Part shown: positions 62,111-64,000 of the stretch, in pieces | How positions within the stretch are numbered: the first letter of the stretch is position 1 | How the letters are laid out: every line of letters starts with the position of its first letter | From: an uncultured Prochlorococcus sp. | GTDB lineage: Bacteria > Cyanobacteriota > Cyanobacteriia > PCC-6307 > Cyanobiaceae | Reading direction: 5' to 3' | NCBI GenBank assembly: GCA_902536545.1 | Contig: CACAXS010000004.1 | Location: 1 to 64,000, forward strand | Length of the DNA stretch: 64,000 nucleotides | Notes under the pieces: generated by a model | What the model saw: the letters and a program-made list of their open reading frames with translations, nothing else | Told to the model about the DNA's origin: nothing | Database searches by the model: none | Program-made: the position numbers and the translations under genes

Positions 62111-63493
62111 TTAATTAGCTAAATTCCTAAATCTTGTAAATTGAGGTTCAAATAATAATTTAACAGTTCCTACGGGTCCATTTCTATGTTTAGTGACAAT
62201 GATTTCTGTAATTCCTCTATCTTCAGTCTCTGGATTATAGTATTCATCTCTATAAATCATTAATACTAAATCCGCGTCTTGTTCAATAGATCCTGATTCT
62301 CTTAGATCGCTTAACATTGGTCTCTTATTTGTTCTAGACTCTACTCCTCTACTAAGCTGAGATAAAGCGACTACTGGTACTTTTAATTCTCTGGCCATGC
62401 TTTTAAGACCTCTTGTTATTCGTGAAAGTTCTTGGACTCTATTATCAGGGGTTGATCCTTCCATCAACTGAAGGTAATCAATCACAATTAATCCAAGTTC
62501 TTTTTTTTGTTCAGCTATTAATCTTCTGCAAAGAGATCTCATCTCTAAAACACTTAAGTTAGGTTTGTCATCTATAAATATTGGTAATTGGCCTAGTGAA
62601 TTGATACCTTCTCCAAGTAAAGGCCATTCATCTTGCTGTAATCTTCCTGTTCTTAGCCTGCCACTCTCGATTCCAACTTCCATAGAAAGTAATCTATATG
62701 TTAACTGTTCCTTACTCATTTCAAGGCTAAATACGCATACAGGTAAATCTTGAGATTGTGCAACATTCTTGGCTAGGTTAAGAACGATTGAAGTTTTCCC
62801 CATTGAAGGTCTTCCAGCAACAATTATTAAATCACTTCTTTGAAAACCCTGAGTCATCGCATCAAGGTCATAAAAATTTACAGGAATTCCAGCTACTGAA
62901 GTACCTAATGATCTCGACTCTATTTCATTAAAAGTACTTGTAAGGATTTCAGCCGCTTGAGTCAGACCTTTTGAAGGTTTTTCTTGACTGATTTCAAATA
63001 TTTTTTGCTCCGCTTTATCTAGAACTTCATTAGTATCTTGAGTCTGATCAAAACCTAATTGAACCACCTCATTTCCTGATCTGATAAGCTGCCTTCTCAT
63101 GAATTTGTCATTAATTAAATTAGCAACTTGTTCTATGGAAGCTGTAGAGGATACATTTTCAACTAGTTCTACTAGTTTGCTGTTACCTCCAATTTTTTCT
63201 AGTGATCCATTATCTGCTAACCAAGCACTCATTGATGTTAAATCAGTTGGTTTACCCTGGGTATGCAACATTAATGCTGTTCTATAAATCTCTTGATGAG
63301 CATTTATATAAAAAGCTTCAGGTTTAATTAAGTCTGCAATTCTTCCGATCGCGTCCGGATCAAGAAGTATGCCACCAAGAACTGCTTCTTCTGCTTGAAC
63401 GTTTTGAGGAGGGACTAATCCAGCATTTTCACTATTAAAATCTTTTTTAAAATTTTTATTTTGCCCATTATTTGGAAAAGGTACTGAAACCAT
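62111..63493 (-). CDS. dnaB: Replicative DNA helicase
   Basis: 'PPQNVQAEEAVLGGILLDPDAI', 'IIVAGRPSMGKTSIVLNLAKN', 'LIVIDYLQLMEG', 'LSDLRESGSIEQDADLVLMIYR'; no intein insertion. Confidence 0.97.
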   Translation of the reverse strand: MVSVPFPNNGQNKNFKKDFNSENAGLVPPQNVQAEEAVLGGILLDPDAIGRIADLIKPEAFYINAHQEIYRTALMLHTQGKPTDLTSMSAWLADNGSLEKIGGNSKLVELVENVSSTASIEQVANLINDKFMRRQLIRSGNEVVQLGFDQTQDTNEVLDKAEQKIFEISQEKPSKGLTQAAEILTSTFNEIESRSLGTSVAGIPVNFYDLDAMTQGFQRSDLIIVAGRPSMGKTSIVLNLAKNVAQSQDLPVCVFSLEMSKEQLTYRLLSMEVGIESGRLRTGRLQQDEWPLLGEGINSLGQLPIFIDDKPNLSVLEMRSLCRRLIAEQKKELGLIVIDYLQLMEGSTPDNRVQELSRITRGLKSMARELKVPVVALSQLSRGVESRTNKRPMLSDLRESGSIEQDADLVLMIYRDEYYNPETEDRGITEIIVTKHRNGPVGTVKLLFEPQFTRFRNLAN

Positions 63494-63551
63494 ATCTTTT
63501 ATTGCTTAGATATATACTCTGGCTACTTTTTAAAATAATGCAACAAATTGA

Positions 63552-64000
63552 TTAACTTGTTACTTCAATATTTACTTCTGCATTAACTTCTGGATGTAAT
63601 TTTATTTTTGTAATAAATGAACCTAAATTATGAATATCAGGAACTGTGATGTTTCTTCTGTCAATTTCTTTTTTAGTTGCTGCTTCTATTGCTTCGGCGA
63701 CATCCCCATTGGTCACTGTTCCAAAAAGGACACCATCTTCTCCTACCTGTTTTTTGATAGTGAATCTACCTATTGTAGATAATGCAGTTTGGAAATCTAA
63801 AGCTTCTTGCTTTAATTTATCAGCAGCAATTTTTTCTTTTTCTTTTTTTCTCTCAATTTGTTTAAGGACTGCTGGCGTTACATTCATTGCCTTGCCATAA
63901 GGTAGTAGAAAATTTCGTGCATATCCTGGTGCTACTTCAACTAGATCTCCTTCTTTACCTAGTGATGCGATTGATTCAGTTAAAGCGACTTGTACTCTTT
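63552..64000 (-). CDS. rplI: 50S ribosomal protein L9, start truncated by window edge
   Basis: Minus-strand reading of 63888-64000 gives '..[37 protein letters not shown]' continuing into [10 protein letters not shown]; the track start at M63887 is internal. Confidence 0.93.
   Translation of the reverse strand, partial: RVQVALTESIASLGKEGDLVEVAPGYARNFLLPYGKAMNVTPAVLKQIERKKEKEKIAADKLKQEALDFQTALSTIGRFTIKKQVGEDGVLFGTVTNGDVAEAIEAATKKEIDRRNITVPDIHNLGSFITKIKLHPEVNAEVNIEVTS

Overview
This window is an AT-rich, gene-dense chromosomal segment of a marine picocyanobacterium. Gene content and order (dnaN - PRC-barrel protein - purL - purF - gyrA-like - TPR - queG - DUF502 - nusB on one side; thrC - ubiB - recN - uvrA on the other) point to Prochlorococcus, probably a high-light clade. 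Nearly all of it is housekeeping: nucleotide, amino-acid, cofactor and polyamine biosynthesis, DNA replication and repair, translation. I see one tRNA (tRNA-Val, TAC) and no CRISPR array, IS element, prophage module or recognisable defence island. Observations most worth a second look: (1) the dnaN-thrC intergenic region looks like the replication origin, with a GC-free AT stretch, a TAGTAGTAGTAG DnaA-trio-like tract and two tandem DnaA-box-like 9-mers in the order expected for a basal unwinding system; (2) a chorismate-lyase-like gene whose conserved N-terminus has no ATG/GTG/TTG start and instead continues in the same frame directly after the mnmG stop codon; (3) a T4/phage-like ATP-dependent DNA ligase with intact catalytic motifs, next to an untracked 50-codon small ORF; (4) a GyrA/ParC paralogue with no visible GyrA box. 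All calls rest on reading the sequence and family knowledge; no searches were run.
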